Source: Mesoplasma melaleucae (lineage in GTDB: Bacteria; Bacillota_I; Bacilli_A; Mycoplasmatales; Mycoplasmataceae). From it: DNA of 64,000 nucleotides. The stretch covers positions 620,001 through 684,000 of the forward strand of contig NZ_CP024964.1 of NCBI RefSeq assembly GCF_002804105.1, written 5' to 3'. The notes beneath the pieces were generated by a model. It ran no database searches and was not told the origin of the DNA. It was given only the letters and a program-made list of their open reading frames with translations. Of the stretch, positions 22,849 through 33,336 are shown in pieces. The translations under genes were made by a program, and so were the position numbers. How positions within the stretch are numbered: position 1 is the first letter of the stretch; the number at the start of each line of letters is the position of its first letter.

Positions 22849-23544
22849 TTAGATTAAGTTAGTTGGTGGTACGTTTCTCATTCTGTCAATTTTTATAAAT
22901 TTTGATTTTAAAAGATTAAATTTTAATACAATGGTTTTAATAATGTACATCAAAAAGAATCTTACAAAGACATTAAAAATTAATTCAATTTCTTCACCAC
23001 ATTCATTATTTGAAATGTTTTGCGGTGTATATATTTTAATTCATAATTCAAAATCAAGATCTTCATTTTGTTCTATAAATCATTCTTTTTTAAATATATA
23101 AATTAATAACACATAAATAAATATAAGTAGGATTATAATACCCATAATTGAAAATAAGATAGCTGCTACTTGAATTGAATCAGGCAATGAATCTGCAAAA
23201 AAAGACACAAATGAATATCTAACAAGTTTAATGATAATAAATGGCAATACAAGTATGGTTAGTTTTAAAAGGCCTTTTAAGTTTTCTTTTTTTAATAATA
23301 GTTCTATATTTATTCCTCGTTGAAAAGCATTTTCATTTTCAAAAATAAATTTTAAAATCTGAAATGTTAAAATGCCAAACAATACAAATAAAAGAGTACC
23401 ATTTACTTTTCCCACAATAGCATTTCCCATATTAATATGTCTAATTTTTATTATTTCAAAAGACAGTAGTAAGGCAACAACAAGGTATGCACTTACTAAA
23501 GTATAAATTGCTATATTCAAAGTCTTTTTAAAAACACTTTTCAT
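22849..23544 (-). CDS. four-helix membrane protein, paralogue of the broken gene at 16122-16812
   Basis: The 231-aa product has helices at about residues 10-32, 50-68, 90-108 and 125-150, then an acidic soluble tail (EQNEDLDFELWIK) and a basic C-terminus ending PPTNLI. The family is not recognised. GGGGAG precedes ATG 23542-23544. It lies 34 bases upstream of lipoprotein copy 2. Since the same pair recurs at 13.6-16.8 kb, the two proteins probably worked together, for instance in placing the lipoprotein at the membrane. Confidence 0.7.
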
Positions 23545-23601
23545 TATGTTGTTCTCCCCTTTTTACTAGTTATTTATAATTTTACTCTATTTTTGCAAAA
23601 T

Positions 23602-23622
23602 AAAAAAGCACGCAAGGTGCTT
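23602..23622 (-). terminator. terminator of the main tRNA cluster
   Basis: AAGCAC-CTTGC-GTGCTT followed by T-rich sequence, 14 bases after tRNA-Phe. Confidence 0.8.
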
Positions 23623-23635
23623 CAACATTTTTAAG

Positions 23636-23711
23636 TGGTGGTTGTGGACGGAATTGAACCGCCGACACGCAGAGCTTCAATCTGCTGCTCTACCAACTGA
23701 GCTACACAACC
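23636..23711 (-). tRNA. tRNA-Phe (GAA)
   Basis: A complete cloverleaf with encoded CCA; anticodon loop TTGAAGC. Last gene of a nine-tRNA transcript. Confidence 0.96.
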
Positions 23712-23713
23712 AA

Positions 23714-23790
23714 TGGCGACCCCAACGGGACTCGAACCCGTGATCTCCTCCGTGACAGGGAGGCGCGATAACCAACTTCGCTATGGGGCC
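23714..23790 (-). tRNA. tRNA-Asp (GUC)
   Basis: A complete cloverleaf with encoded CCA; anticodon loop CTGTCAC. Two bases separate it from tRNA-Phe. Confidence 0.96.
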
Positions 23791-23798
23791 ATTAAAAA

Positions 23799-23874
<76 letters not shown>

Positions 23875-23881
23875 ATAAAAA

Positions 23882-23974
23882 TGGCGGAAGATGAGGGATT
23901 CGAACCCCCGCTCGGGTTTCCCCGACTCTCGGTTTTCAAGACCGATCCCTTCAGCCGGACTTGGGTAATCTTCC
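23882..23974 (-). tRNA. tRNA-Ser (UGA)
   Basis: A class II tRNA of 93 bases with a long variable arm; anticodon loop CTTGAAA gives UGA. CCA is encoded. Confidence 0.95.
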
Positions 23975-24012
23975 ATGTAATATTCAAGTTGCAACCATAT
24001 TTTATTAACTAG

Positions 24013-24089
24013 TGGTGGACCTTATTGGACTTGAACCAATGACCGTCCGGTTATGAGCCGGATGCTCTAACCAACTGAGCTAAAGGTCC
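24013..24089 (-). tRNA. tRNA-Ile2 (CAU, lysidine type)
   Basis: The anticodon is CAU, but the body (GGACCTTTAGCTCAG with loop CTCATAA) matches my memory of firmicute tRNA-Ile2, not of Met tRNAs. C34 would be changed to lysidine by TilS so that it reads AUA. Confidence 0.85.
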
Positions 24090-24098
24090 TTTAATAAA

Positions 24099-24175
24099 TG
24101 GTAGCGGGGGCGAGATTTGAACTCGCGACCTTTCGGGTATGAACCGAACGCTCTAACCAACTGAGCTACCCCGCC
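24099..24175 (-). tRNA. elongator tRNA-Met (CAU)
   Basis: Anticodon loop TTCATAC with a fully paired acceptor GGCGGGG. It lacks the initiator features. CCA is encoded. Confidence 0.92.
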
Positions 24176-24184
24176 GTAAAAAAA

Positions 24185-24260
24185 TGGTGGACCCTATCGG
24201 GATCGAACCGACGACCCCCTGCGTGCAAGGCAGGTGCTCTCCCAGCTGAGCTAAGGGCCC
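24185..24260 (-). tRNA. tRNA-Ala (UGC)
   Basis: Anticodon loop CTTGCAC; a complete cloverleaf with encoded CCA. Confidence 0.96.
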
Positions 24261-24274
24261 ACAAAAAAATATAA

Positions 24275-24351
24275 TGGTCGGGAAGACAGGATTCGAACCT
24301 GCGACCCTTCGGTCCCAAACCGAATGCTCTACCAAGCTGAGCCACTTCCCG
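24275..24351 (-). tRNA. tRNA-Pro (UGG)
   Basis: Anticodon loop TTTGGGA; acceptor CGGGAAG; encoded CCA. Confidence 0.96.
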
Positions 24352-24397
24352 ATACGACAATGTTATTACTTTTCAATAACAACATTAAAATTTTATT

Positions 24398-24474
24398 TGG
24401 TGCGCCCGGAGGGACTCGAACCCCCAACCTTTTGATCCGTAGTCAAACGATCTATCCAATTGATCTACGGGCGC
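24398..24474 (-). tRNA. tRNA-Arg (ACG)
   Basis: Anticodon loop CTACGGA. A34 would be inosine after deamination, reading CGN. It is the first gene of the nine-tRNA transcript. Confidence 0.95.
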
Positions 24475-24563
24475 ATTTTTTTGTTATTATTGGTACACCT
24501 TAATTTAAGGGACTTTTTTATTATAAATAAGTTTTATTAAAAAAACAATAGATTTATTGGAAA

Positions 24564-24569
24564 ATTATA
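24564..24569 (-). promoter_or_regulatory. -10 element of the nine-tRNA transcript
   Basis: TATAAT about 90 bases upstream of tRNA-Arg and just after the tRNA-Cys terminator. Confidence 0.5.
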
Positions 24570-24576
24570 ATTGTAT

Positions 24577-24603
24577 AAAAAAATCGTTTAAACCCTTAAA
24601 CGA
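24577..24603 (-). terminator. terminator of tRNA-Cys
   Basis: TCGTTTAA-GGGT-TTAAACGA followed by T7 on the minus strand. It separates tRNA-Cys from the other nine tRNAs. Confidence 0.85.
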
Positions 24604-24614
24604 CTTGCTTTTTT

Positions 24615-24689
24615 TGGAGGCGGCAATCGGATTCGAACCGATGATCAGGGTGTTGCAGACCCATGCCTTAGCCACTTGGCTATGCCGCC
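24615..24689 (-). tRNA. tRNA-Cys (GCA)
   Basis: Anticodon loop CTGCAAC, discriminator U, encoded CCA. It is a separate transcription unit from the downstream tRNA cluster. Confidence 0.96.
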
Positions 24690-24766
24690 ATGAAAGTACT
24701 ATATAAGTATATAAAAAAATAACAGTTATGTAAATTTAAAACAAAAAAAATAAAAGATTTTACCTT

Positions 24767-25750
24767 TTATTTTTGTAGTCTTTTTTGATTTTTAATAATT
24801 GCTAATCTATAAGATGTTGAGAATCCAATATATAGCCCTGCAATAACGAAAATAAAGATAATAAATCAGACAATTCCAGTAACTCCTAAAAGTCCTTTAG
24901 GGTTAGTAATTTGTAAGAAGAAGTATGGATATGCATAAATTGAAGTATTTGGTGTTCCACCAGCTTCTCTAATTAATCCTCTAATGATTGAGTATAATCC
25001 ATATACTACTAATCCAATAATTCCGTGAATTCAGTTCATATGCATTTTTTTAGTTGTAAGTTCTTCGTAATGTGTATGTTTCATACCAAAGATAATATAA
25101 AGTACAAAAGCAATTGGCACTATTGTATGGAATACTTCATTTTGAATTACTGATAATGGCTCTAAGAAAATAGCTTGAATAACTGTTTTTCCATTTGTCA
25201 ATCTACTTGCTATAGTAACTGGTCTTAAAGCTAATTGATAAATTAAAAAAGTAATTGTGATATATGTTCCTGAAATAATTGAAACGTTATCACTTAATAT
25301 TCCTTTTTCACCTTCATTTTTTGGTTTAATTAATGCTACATACATTCATGCTAATACTAGTAAATTACTTAATACTGTAAAAAATGAACTTTTAAATAAC
25401 ATTTGCTCAAATGGCATATATCTTGCTCGTATTAGTGATCCATCTGATTTTATAGTTATTCCAATTAATTCATTTATATGTTCAGCACCGACATCACCTG
25501 ATATTCAACCACTTTTATTTGCAATTCCATAATCAATAAGCTCTTTAATAGTAGTTTTACCACTTGCAATTTGATTATTAATATCATGCGTTCAAATACT
25601 GTATTTAATAAGTGGTTCAAGATATGCTTCTAATACCACAAATGTTAATATAACAATAAAAATTAATTTAAATCATAATTTTCAATCTTTAACATTATAG
25701 TTTTTATATCAATTTTTAAAACTGTCTTTATTTAATTTAAAACTTGTCAT
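24767..25750 (-). CDS. multi-pass membrane protein, DUF1600/Pr6Pr-like
   Basis: This 327-aa protein has about seven membrane helices and a large extracytoplasmic loop (about 60-110). The stretch NEVFHTIVPIAFVLYIIF recalls the N...H...P motif of the Pr6Pr/DUF1600 membrane families of mollicutes. The protein at 34774-35511 has a similar stretch. The function is unknown. GGGA precedes ATG 25748-25750. A hairpin (AAATAAAAG/CTTTTATTT) with a T-run overlaps the last codons. The family assignment is tentative. Confidence 0.65.
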
Positions 25751-25820
25751 TATTAAATCCCTTTCCAATAAAAAAGTATATAACCCTTTGAAAAGATTAT
25801 ATACCATTTTAATAAAATAA

Positions 25821-28800
25821 CTATTTATTGGTTCTTAAGATGTTGTATGCATCAACTACTTTTGGATCATAAACATTATTGTTGAAGAATGGTTGTAAGT
25901 TACCTTTATAACCTTCTCCATGTAAGATAATTGGTTCAAATATATCTTTATATTTTTCATACATTGAACCAGGTTCAACTGCAGCTTCCATTGTTTCTTT
26001 AAATCCAGTTGGAGTTCCAGTATAGTCTGAAATATCTTGTGCATGCGCAATATAGAAATTAATAAAATCATATGCGGCATCTTTATGACTTGAGTCTCTT
26101 GCCATTACTAAATTATCTGAATAAATATTTGTTGTTTCATATTGTTCAACTGCATCTGATGATGCATTATTACTTAGTTTTGCATTTGGTCGACCATATA
26201 AGAAATAGATTTTATCTTCTCTTTCAGCTCTAGTTAGTAAATCTTCTTCAATTTCACCACCGTCACCATCAGTTTCACCATCTTCACCATTGTAAACTAC
26301 ATTGGCATTGGCAGCATCACCATTATACATCACAGCAAAATCAAAGTTTCCTTCACTTGCTGTTGAAATTAATGAATCTCCTTGAAGTCCTACATTTTTA
26401 TATTTTAGTAATGCAGCTAATTCTTTTGAAGCAACATCAATTCTATCTTGTGATGTAAAGTTTCCTTCACCATATAGTTTTTGACCTGCGATTGCAAAAA
26501 CATTTTTAGAATCTTCATTTAGTACAACTTCTTTTCCAGCAGCAGCAGCTTCTCATAAAATGTTTCATGAAAGTGCTGAGTTATTTAACACGTAAGTTGC
26601 GCTTGGATCATATGATTCATTAGTTGCTACAGGATTATATGTTTTACCACCATCAACTGTTTTTGAAATAAGATCTGGATGAGTTTCTAATAATCATTGA
26701 ATATTAGCTCCTCCTGAATCTTTTCCTTTTGAGTTAGGATTAACAACAATAATTAAATCACCTCATAAATAAGGTAATGCATAATCAACAATTGTTCCTG
26801 TTCCTAAACTATGAGTTGACTGTTCATCATATTTAACTTTACTTGCAGTCATAACATTTAATAAGTCACCACTGATTGTTTTTGTGTCATCATTTGTTTC
26901 AATATCTTTGTTAATTTCAATTTCTTTGTCATTAACTTTGAATTTTTCTGATTGCACATTAATTTTTGAATAATCTAAAGCTTCCAATTTACCTTCATTA
27001 GCTAATTTTTGTACCATGTAATCACTTGGAACCATTAAGTCATAACTGAATGTGTAAAGTTTGTTATATAAAGTTTCATTTGAATCATATTCTTGATAGT
27101 TAACTCTTACTCCATATTCTTTTTCAAATTCTTGAATTAATGATGGATCAATATATTCTCCTCAGTTACCAATAACTAAGTCATAAATATTATTCATAAC
27201 ATAAGCAACAGTCAATCCACTAAATGAAACGATTGCTAATAAACTAACTAACATTACTTTTCAACTTCTTGCAATAAAGCCTTTTGTAAAGTTTGCTTCA
27301 TCAATATCAGTTGGGAAGAATTTTTCTTTTTCTTTGCTAATTTTAACTTTTAATTCAGAAATTTTAACATTTTTGCTTTCAATCAATTTATTGATACCAA
27401 TTTCAAACTTATTAATTCTTTTAATTTTCTTTTCTTTTAAATTAACATTATTTGGATTGTTTGCAATTTTTTGATTCAATTTGTTAGTTACACTAACTTT
27501 TCTAAATGCTTGAGTTGCTACTAAATCTAATTTAGCTGCAAGTTCATTAATTTTATTTTCATTTAGTTGTTTAATATCTTTTAATTTTTCAACAATCATT
27601 CTTAATTTAAAGTTATTTTTTCCTTCTTCAACTTCAATTTTTCATTCTTCATAATATTTAATTTTTTTGTTATATCAGTTGATTGTATTTTTTGAAGGGT
27701 TTTCCTCTGCTTTAAATTCTTTTTTTAATTTTTTAATTTTTTTATTAATTGAAGCAGCTTTTTGAATAGCTTCATTTTCTTTTTCAGTTAATCAAGCTAT
27801 TTCTTCAGCTAAGAAAGTAATTTTTTCTTCAACTTTTTCTAGTTGAATAGACAATCTAGCAGCTTTTTTAATATCTGCTGATTTACTAATTTGTTTTTTC
27901 AATTGTTTTTGTTTTGCTTCGGCTTTTTTTAATCTTGAAACATATCTTTTTTCACGATTAATAGTATTTTGAAGTTTATATCTTTTTCACTCCAATTTAG
28001 CAATTTTTTTATCATAGTTTTTTGAACTTGCATGTTTAAGTTTTAATTTTAAAACATAATATTTAATTCAAACTGAGAATCTTTTAGATTTTTTAATTTT
28101 TGTAATTGTTTCTAAAGATATTAATAAATCATTAATTTCTTTTTCCAATTTATAAACATTTTTTGATTTGTAAGTTCCATTTTTGATTTGTGATTTAACT
28201 GTTTCTTTTCTTTCGTTAATGAAAAGTACAGCATTTCAAATAATTACACCTGCTGCAATAATGGCAACCATCATTGTTGCAAATGCAAATATATATGGTT
28301 TTATTCTTTTTGATGAATAAATAAATGATGCAACGTTAGTTTGATCTCCACCTGTAAAGTATGAAATAATGAAATCATCAAAACTCATTGCAAAGGCAAT
28401 AACTGTTGCAATAATAATTGCAGGTTTTAAGATTGGTAAAATTACTTTAAAAATAACTGTTCCAGTTTTAGCACCTAAATCAAAGCTTGCTTCAACAATT
28501 GATTTATCTACTTTTCTTAATCTAGGCATTACTGTAATTAATACATAGGGAACGTTAAATGAAACGTGCGCCATGATTAATGTAAAAATCCCAAATTTAA
28601 TACCACTTAATAAGAAAATAATCATTAAAGCAACAGCTGTAATAATATCTGCGTTAATTAATGGTATGTTGGCAATTGACATTCATTTACTTTGTTTTCT
28701 TTTTATTAAACGGCTTAATCCAATAGCTGCCATTGTTCCAATAACAACACTAATTACTGTTGAAACAACAGCTACGAATAGTGATGTAATAATTGATTTA

Positions 28801-28967
28801 ATGAATGGAGAGTTCTTGAAAAATTCTTCATATCATTTTGTACTGAATCCCATTCAATTTGAAACTGATGTTCCACTATTGAATGAAAACATTATCATTA
28901 TAAAAATTGGAATATAAATTACTAAAAGAATTATAGCAAAGTAAGTTGAGCGGAAGAATCTTTTCAT
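25821..28967 (-). CDS. potCD: spermidine/putrescine ABC transporter, fused permease and binding protein PotCD
   Basis: This 1048-aa protein joins two subunits that are usually separate. Residues 1-250 are a PotC-type permease with six helices and the EAxxDLGA motif (EASFDLGA near 155), which contacts PotA. Residues 250-565 are a very Lys/Glu-rich coiled coil. A membrane helix at about 570-590 follows, and residues 595-1048 are a PotD-type binding domain (YDLVIGNWGEYID, PSDYMVQKLA) that would face outwards. The same fusion is known in Mycoplasma mycoides and its minimal-cell derivatives. It overlaps potB by 37 bases. The frame is intact over 3.1 kb. Confidence 0.93.
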
Positions 28968-30058
28968 TTTTTAGCTCCTTTCTTTTCAAATTTATTACTA
29001 ATAAATTTTGAAACTACCATTAGCAAGAATACAAATATAGCTAGAATAACACTAATTGCTGCTCCAAATCCAAAGTCACTTCCTTTAAAGAAATATGATT
29101 CTATGATTGAAGTAATTAAAGTGATTTTTCCATCACCCATATATTGCACAACAACTAATGATGTTGCAGCTTGTAATAATACTAATGTAAGTGCTGTAAT
29201 AACCCCTGGCATTGATGATCTGAATGTAACAGTTCAGAAAGTTCTAAATTTAGAACATCCTAAATCCATTGCTGCTTCTTCAATATCAATTCTTCTTGAT
29301 TCTAATGAATCATAAATTGGTGTTATTGCAAATGGAAGGAACATATAAGTCATTCCAATAATAATTGCTAATTGTGTTCCTAATGCGCTTGGTTCTAGAA
29401 TTAAAAATAAACTTCTTAATCCTAATACTTTTAATAACATTGAAATTCACATTGGCATTGTAACTAACAGTCACATGTTTTTAGCTAATATTTTTGATCT
29501 CATTTCTGACATAATCAAGGCTATTGGATAACCAAATAAAATACACATTAATGCAGCTAAAAACGCATATGCAATTGTTAAACCAATAGTTCTCATAATT
29601 CCACCAGCTGTAAATATTCTGATGAAGTTTTTAAGTGAAAATTCAAACATTTTCATATCTCCACTTGGCTTAAATACTGAATAAACAATAATTGAAATAA
29701 TAGGAATAATAACTAAACAAATCATAACTACAAAAAATGGTAGTAAGATTGGTCAAGCTTTACCTTTACTGAAATTATAAAGCTTTGTTTTACCTAATGT
29801 TTTATTAATTTCTTTTATTCTTTGACGAACTTTTAATTTGTTTTCACGAGCAATTTCATTATCAATTGCTGTTTCAAGTTGTTTTTGATTAAAGCCTTCA
29901 GGCTTTTTAGGTTTTGTTTTAATTACTTTCTTAAAAATTGATTTAGTTTCTGATGTCTGAGTTTCTTCAATAATTATTTTTGAAGGATTTCATAAATGAA
30001 CTTTATTTCATTCATTTGTTCTAACAGACTTTGATCAGTTATTTGATAAGTTTTTCAT
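28931..30058 (-). CDS. potB: spermidine/putrescine ABC transporter permease PotB
   Basis: This 375-aa protein has a charged N-terminal extension of about 95 residues, then six membrane helices. The PotA-contact motif appears as EEAAMDLGC near residue 270. The end reads through a UGA at 28964-28966, so the gene extends into potCD and stops at 28931. The ATG is one base after the potA stop, and the ribosome binding site lies inside potA. The N-terminal extension is longer than in most PotB proteins. Confidence 0.93.
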
Positions 30059-30059
30059 C

Positions 30060-31112
30060 TTATTCTACTTCTTTTCACATTACGTGAATTGCTTGATCAT
30101 TTCATCTAATAGAAACTTTATCATCAATTTCGAAAGTATTTGTTGTATGTATTTTTCAAATTCTTTTTTTAGTTGTTTCCACTAAAACTTCTCAGTGAAC
30201 ACCTTTAAAAGTTGTATGAATAACAGTTCCATTAAAGAATCCTGTATTAGCTTTTTTAATTTCAATATCTTCTGGTCTAATCACAATATCAATTGATTTT
30301 TCATCTTCACCAAAGTTTGTGTCGTCACAAACAAAGTTTTTTCCATCAATATTAACTTTATGGTCTTCTACAAATGTTCCATTTTCAATAATATTTGATT
30401 GACCAATAAATTTAGCTACTCATAAGTTTTCAGGCTCATTATAAATATCTTCTGGTGTTCCAATTTGTTGAATTGCACCATTATTCATAACAACAATACG
30501 GTCACTAATACTTAATGCTTCTTCTTGGTCATGTGAAACCATTAAAAAAGTAATTCCGATTTCTTTTTGTAGTCTTTTTAATTCTTCACGCATGTGTTGT
30601 CTTAACTGAACATCTAATGCAGCTAATGGTTCATCAAGTAATAAAACTTTTGGTTTCATAACTAAAGCTCTAGCAATAGCTACACGTTGTTTTTGTCCAC
30701 CAGAAAGATCATTGATGTTTCTATCTTCAAATCCTTCTAAACCAACTTGTCTAATTTGTTTTAATACTTCACGTTGTAAAATATCTTTTTTAGTTTTTTT
30801 AGTTCTTAAACCAAATGCAATATTATCAAACACATTTAAATGTGGGAATAATGCATATGATTGAAAAATTGTATTAAATTGTCTTTTATTAATTGGGATT
30901 GGTAATAAATCTTTCCCTTCGAACATAATTTGTCCGCTATTTGGTTTTTCAAATCCTGCTACAATTCTTAAAGTTGTTGTTTTACCACAACCAGAAGGTC
31001 CTAAAAGAGTAATAAACTCTCCTTCTTTGATGTTTAAATGAATTCCTTTTAAAACAACTTTACCATCATAGTCTTTAGTTACGTTACGTAATTCTAAAAT
31101 ATTATTTTCCAT
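30060..31112 (-). CDS. potA: spermidine/putrescine ABC transporter ATPase PotA
   Basis: This 350-aa ABC ATPase has Walker [10 protein letters not shown] (near 38), the Q-loop, the signature LSGGQKQR (near 136), Walker B LLLDEP, and the switch His in MVSHDQEE. The C-terminal regulatory OB-like domain typical of PotA starts near residue 240. GAGGAG precedes ATG 31110-31112. It is the first structural gene of potA-potB-potCD and is preceded by a leader with a 43-codon ORF and a terminator. Confidence 0.97.
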
Positions 31113-31159
31113 TTTGGTCTCCTCATTTTTTTCATATATGATTGTTGAGTTTTTAACTC

Positions 31160-31212
31160 AAAAAAAACATGTCATCATATGACAAAACAGAAGTCGTTAT
31201 TAATATGACTTC
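31160..31212 (-). terminator. attenuator-like hairpins in the potA leader
   Basis: Directly after the uORF stop comes GAAGTC-N11-GACTTC (31190-31212). Next comes TGTCATATGATGACA followed by TG and T8 (31160-31184), which is an intrinsic terminator. GTCAT in the first hairpin could also pair with ATGAC of the second, so two exclusive folds are possible. Its place between the promoter and potA suggests attenuation. Confidence 0.65.
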
Positions 31213-31344
31213 CTACTTAAGGGAGAGACTCTCAGTTTCTAAATTAGTTTCAAAAATTTGGGTACGACTAAAAGCAATATCTAATCATTCAAGAATTAGA
31301 TATTGTTCTGAATTTAAAATTTCTTTTGTTTGTAATAAATTCAT
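31213..31344 (-). CDS. 43-aa leader peptide upstream of potA (candidate regulatory uORF)
   Basis: AAAAGGAGG, the strongest ribosome binding site in this area, precedes ATG 31342-31344. The 43-codon ORF (one UGA Trp) starts MNLLQTKEILN and ends LETESLSLK, with TAG immediately before the attenuator hairpins. It is acidic overall and resembles no family I know. It lies between a good promoter and potA. This arrangement is that of a transcription attenuator controlled by translation of a short peptide. A small protein with its own function is the alternative. Confidence 0.65.
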
Positions 31345-31377
31345 AGTAGAACCTCCTTTTAAAACAACTAAATAAAT

Positions 31378-31405
31378 TTTATATGAATTATTTAAAAAAT
31401 GTAAA
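31378..31405 (-). promoter_or_regulatory. promoter of the pot operon leader
   Basis: TTTACA and TATAAA separated by 16 bases, about 35 bases upstream of the uORF start. Confidence 0.65.
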
Positions 31406-31424
31406 AAAAGTTATTTTTTTAGAC

Positions 31425-31455
31425 ATTAAAAAATGAAGCATAAAATGCTTCATTT
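31425..31455. terminator. bidirectional terminator after the HAD gene
   Basis: A perfect 10-bp stem AAATGAAGCA/TGCTTCATTT with a 5-base loop and A/T runs on both sides, 13 bases past the HAD gene stop. Confidence 0.85.
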
Positions 31456-31467
31456 ACTATATTTATT

Positions 31468-32307
31468 TTATTTAAAAACTTTTTTAAATAAGTAATCTCC
31501 AACTCCACCTTCTTCAACAGGTAAAGTTGTTACATCATCAGCTACTTCTTTCACGTGATCTTTTGCGTTTTTCATAGCAACTCCAGTGCCAGCTCATTGA
31601 ATAGCTGCAATGTCGTTTTCACCATCTCCAAAGTAAATAACATCTTTTGGATCAATAGCTAATTTTTCAGCAACATATTTTAATCCATAAGTTTTATCAA
31701 CACCTTTAGGATTTAATTCAATATTTGAATGTGCTTCAGTTACATAACTAAATTCAAAAACTGAAATATTATAACTTTCTGCAAATTCTCTAAATGCTTT
31801 CATATTTTTTGCTTTACTAAAACAAATAAATTTACTTACTCTTAGATTAGTAAAATCTGTATTTTTCTTATAAGTTATTAATTTTTGTCTTTTAGTTTTA
31901 AATTTCATGAATACTTTAAATACACTTATTTTTTTATTACAGTATGCATACTTTTCTTCTTCTGAATAAGCAAATATTTTAATTTTATTTTTGTTTGCAC
32001 ATTCAAATAATTCTTTAGTCACTTTTGGATCAAATGTGACTGTATAATAAATTTTTAATTCACCAGTTTCTTCATGATTAAAACTAAATGATTGTCCCCC
32101 ATTTTGAGAAACAAAAGGGTAGTATGAATTTTCAATTTCTAATTCTTTTGCGATCTCATTAATTGTTGTTAAATTTCTACCTGTTGCTATAACAACAGGA
32201 ATATTCAATTCCTTAGCTTTTAAAATTGCATTTTTTGTTGTTTGATGAATACCTGTTTTATGATCAAATACAGTTCCATCAATATCTATTGCTATCATTT
32301 TTATCAT
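31468..32307 (-). CDS. Cof-type HAD-superfamily phosphatase
   Basis: This 279-aa protein has motif [10 protein letters not shown] near residue 7, motif II ATGRN near 42 and motif [12 protein letters not shown] near 232. It is a paralogue of the HAD protein at 18612-19433 in architecture (type IIB cap). The substrate is not readable. AGAGGT suits ATG 32305-32307; a second in-frame ATG lies three codons in. It stands between a terminator and the decayed fructokinase gene. Confidence 0.87.
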
Positions 32308-32362
32308 TGTTCTAAACCTCTATGCGTTTGCTTAATTAAATTATACTTTATGTTTATTAAAT

Positions 32363-32395
32363 AAAAAAAACTAAAAGTGAAATTCTAGTTTTTTT
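32363..32395 (-). terminator. terminator after the fructokinase pseudogene
   Basis: AACTA-N12-TAGTT with T8 on the minus strand, directly after the old stop codon. Confidence 0.65.
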
Positions 32396-32396
32396 C

Positions 32397-33312
32397 TTAT
32401 TTTAAGTGTTCTAAAAAGCTTAATGCACCTAAATATTGCACTATTTGATTAGCAAACATATTTGATTTTTTAATTATTTCAGTTATTTCTTCTTTTGTAG
32501 AATTTTTATTTATTTATAAAGTTACATAATCATTTATTAAATTTGAAATAAATGCATCTCTAGCACCAGTTGTATCAACTAAATTTTTAGCTAAAATTGT
32601 TGATACATAATTAATTTCATTTTTTCAAGCAAAAATTGTGTCATCACATCCACGTGTAATACAAATTAACGCTTTTGCGTTTTTGTTTATAATTGATTGA
32701 ACAGCTTTTGTTTCATCTTCAATTTCAGTTAAAAGTAAAAGTTCATCTTTTGAAAGTTTAATTAAATTAGCATTTTCAATAAATTTTTCAAAGTGTTTTT
32801 TAAATGATTTAATTTCTTCATCTGTTATTCATAATTTATTACTAAAATTAGGGTTAAAAGAAAATTTAATATTGTTTTTAAGTGCTAACTTAAATATCTC
32901 GTTATATGAGTCTTTTAGTTTTCCTTCTAAAATCCTGTTGCACTACCAAAGTGAATAAAATCAATTTTTTGTAATTTATGAGATTCTTTTTTAGCCAATT
33001 TATATTCAGCATCACTATTTCTTATAAACTGAAAAAATCTTTCTTTGTTTTCATCTAATGTTACTTTTGCAATATTTGCAATAGTTGTGATTTTATCACT
33101 ATGTTCAATAAAATCTTTTTTAACATTAAATTTGTTTATAAATTCATTTATTCTTGTTGTAACCTAATGAACCCATAAAAAATTTATTATTATCATTAAT
33201 ACACCGATTGAAGATGCAACGTTAAAAGAAGAGCCAAAAACTTCACTTTTTTTTGATTATTTTCTGTATAAACATCCATCAATACTTTACTGATTGAAAT
33301 TATATTTTTCAT
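32397..33312 (-). pseudogene. scrK: decayed PfkB-family fructokinase (ScrK-like)
   Basis: The remains read as a PfkB sugar kinase: NVASSIGVL at the start, FIHFGSATG in the middle and a C-terminal DTTGARDAF. At least two frameshifts (one at a run of eight A, 33247-33254, another near 32930), further breaks near 33170 and an in-frame TAA at 32514-32516 disrupt it. The anion-hole motif DTTGAGD has become DTTGARD (AGA at 32559-32561), which would impair catalysis even in a repaired frame. It lies downstream of a decayed GntR regulator and was probably part of a sucrose/fructose operon. Confidence 0.8.
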
Positions 33313-33336
33313 TTATTTTTCTCATTTAAAATTTAT

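Noticed and set aside
28931-28967. potB ending at UGA 28964-28966
   Set aside because: UGA is Trp in this genome; the frame continues to TAA at 28931, overlapping potCD.
31169-31375. A 68-codon plus-strand frame opposite the potA leader
   Set aside because: It overlaps the terminator and the better-supported minus-strand uORF, and has no ribosome binding site.
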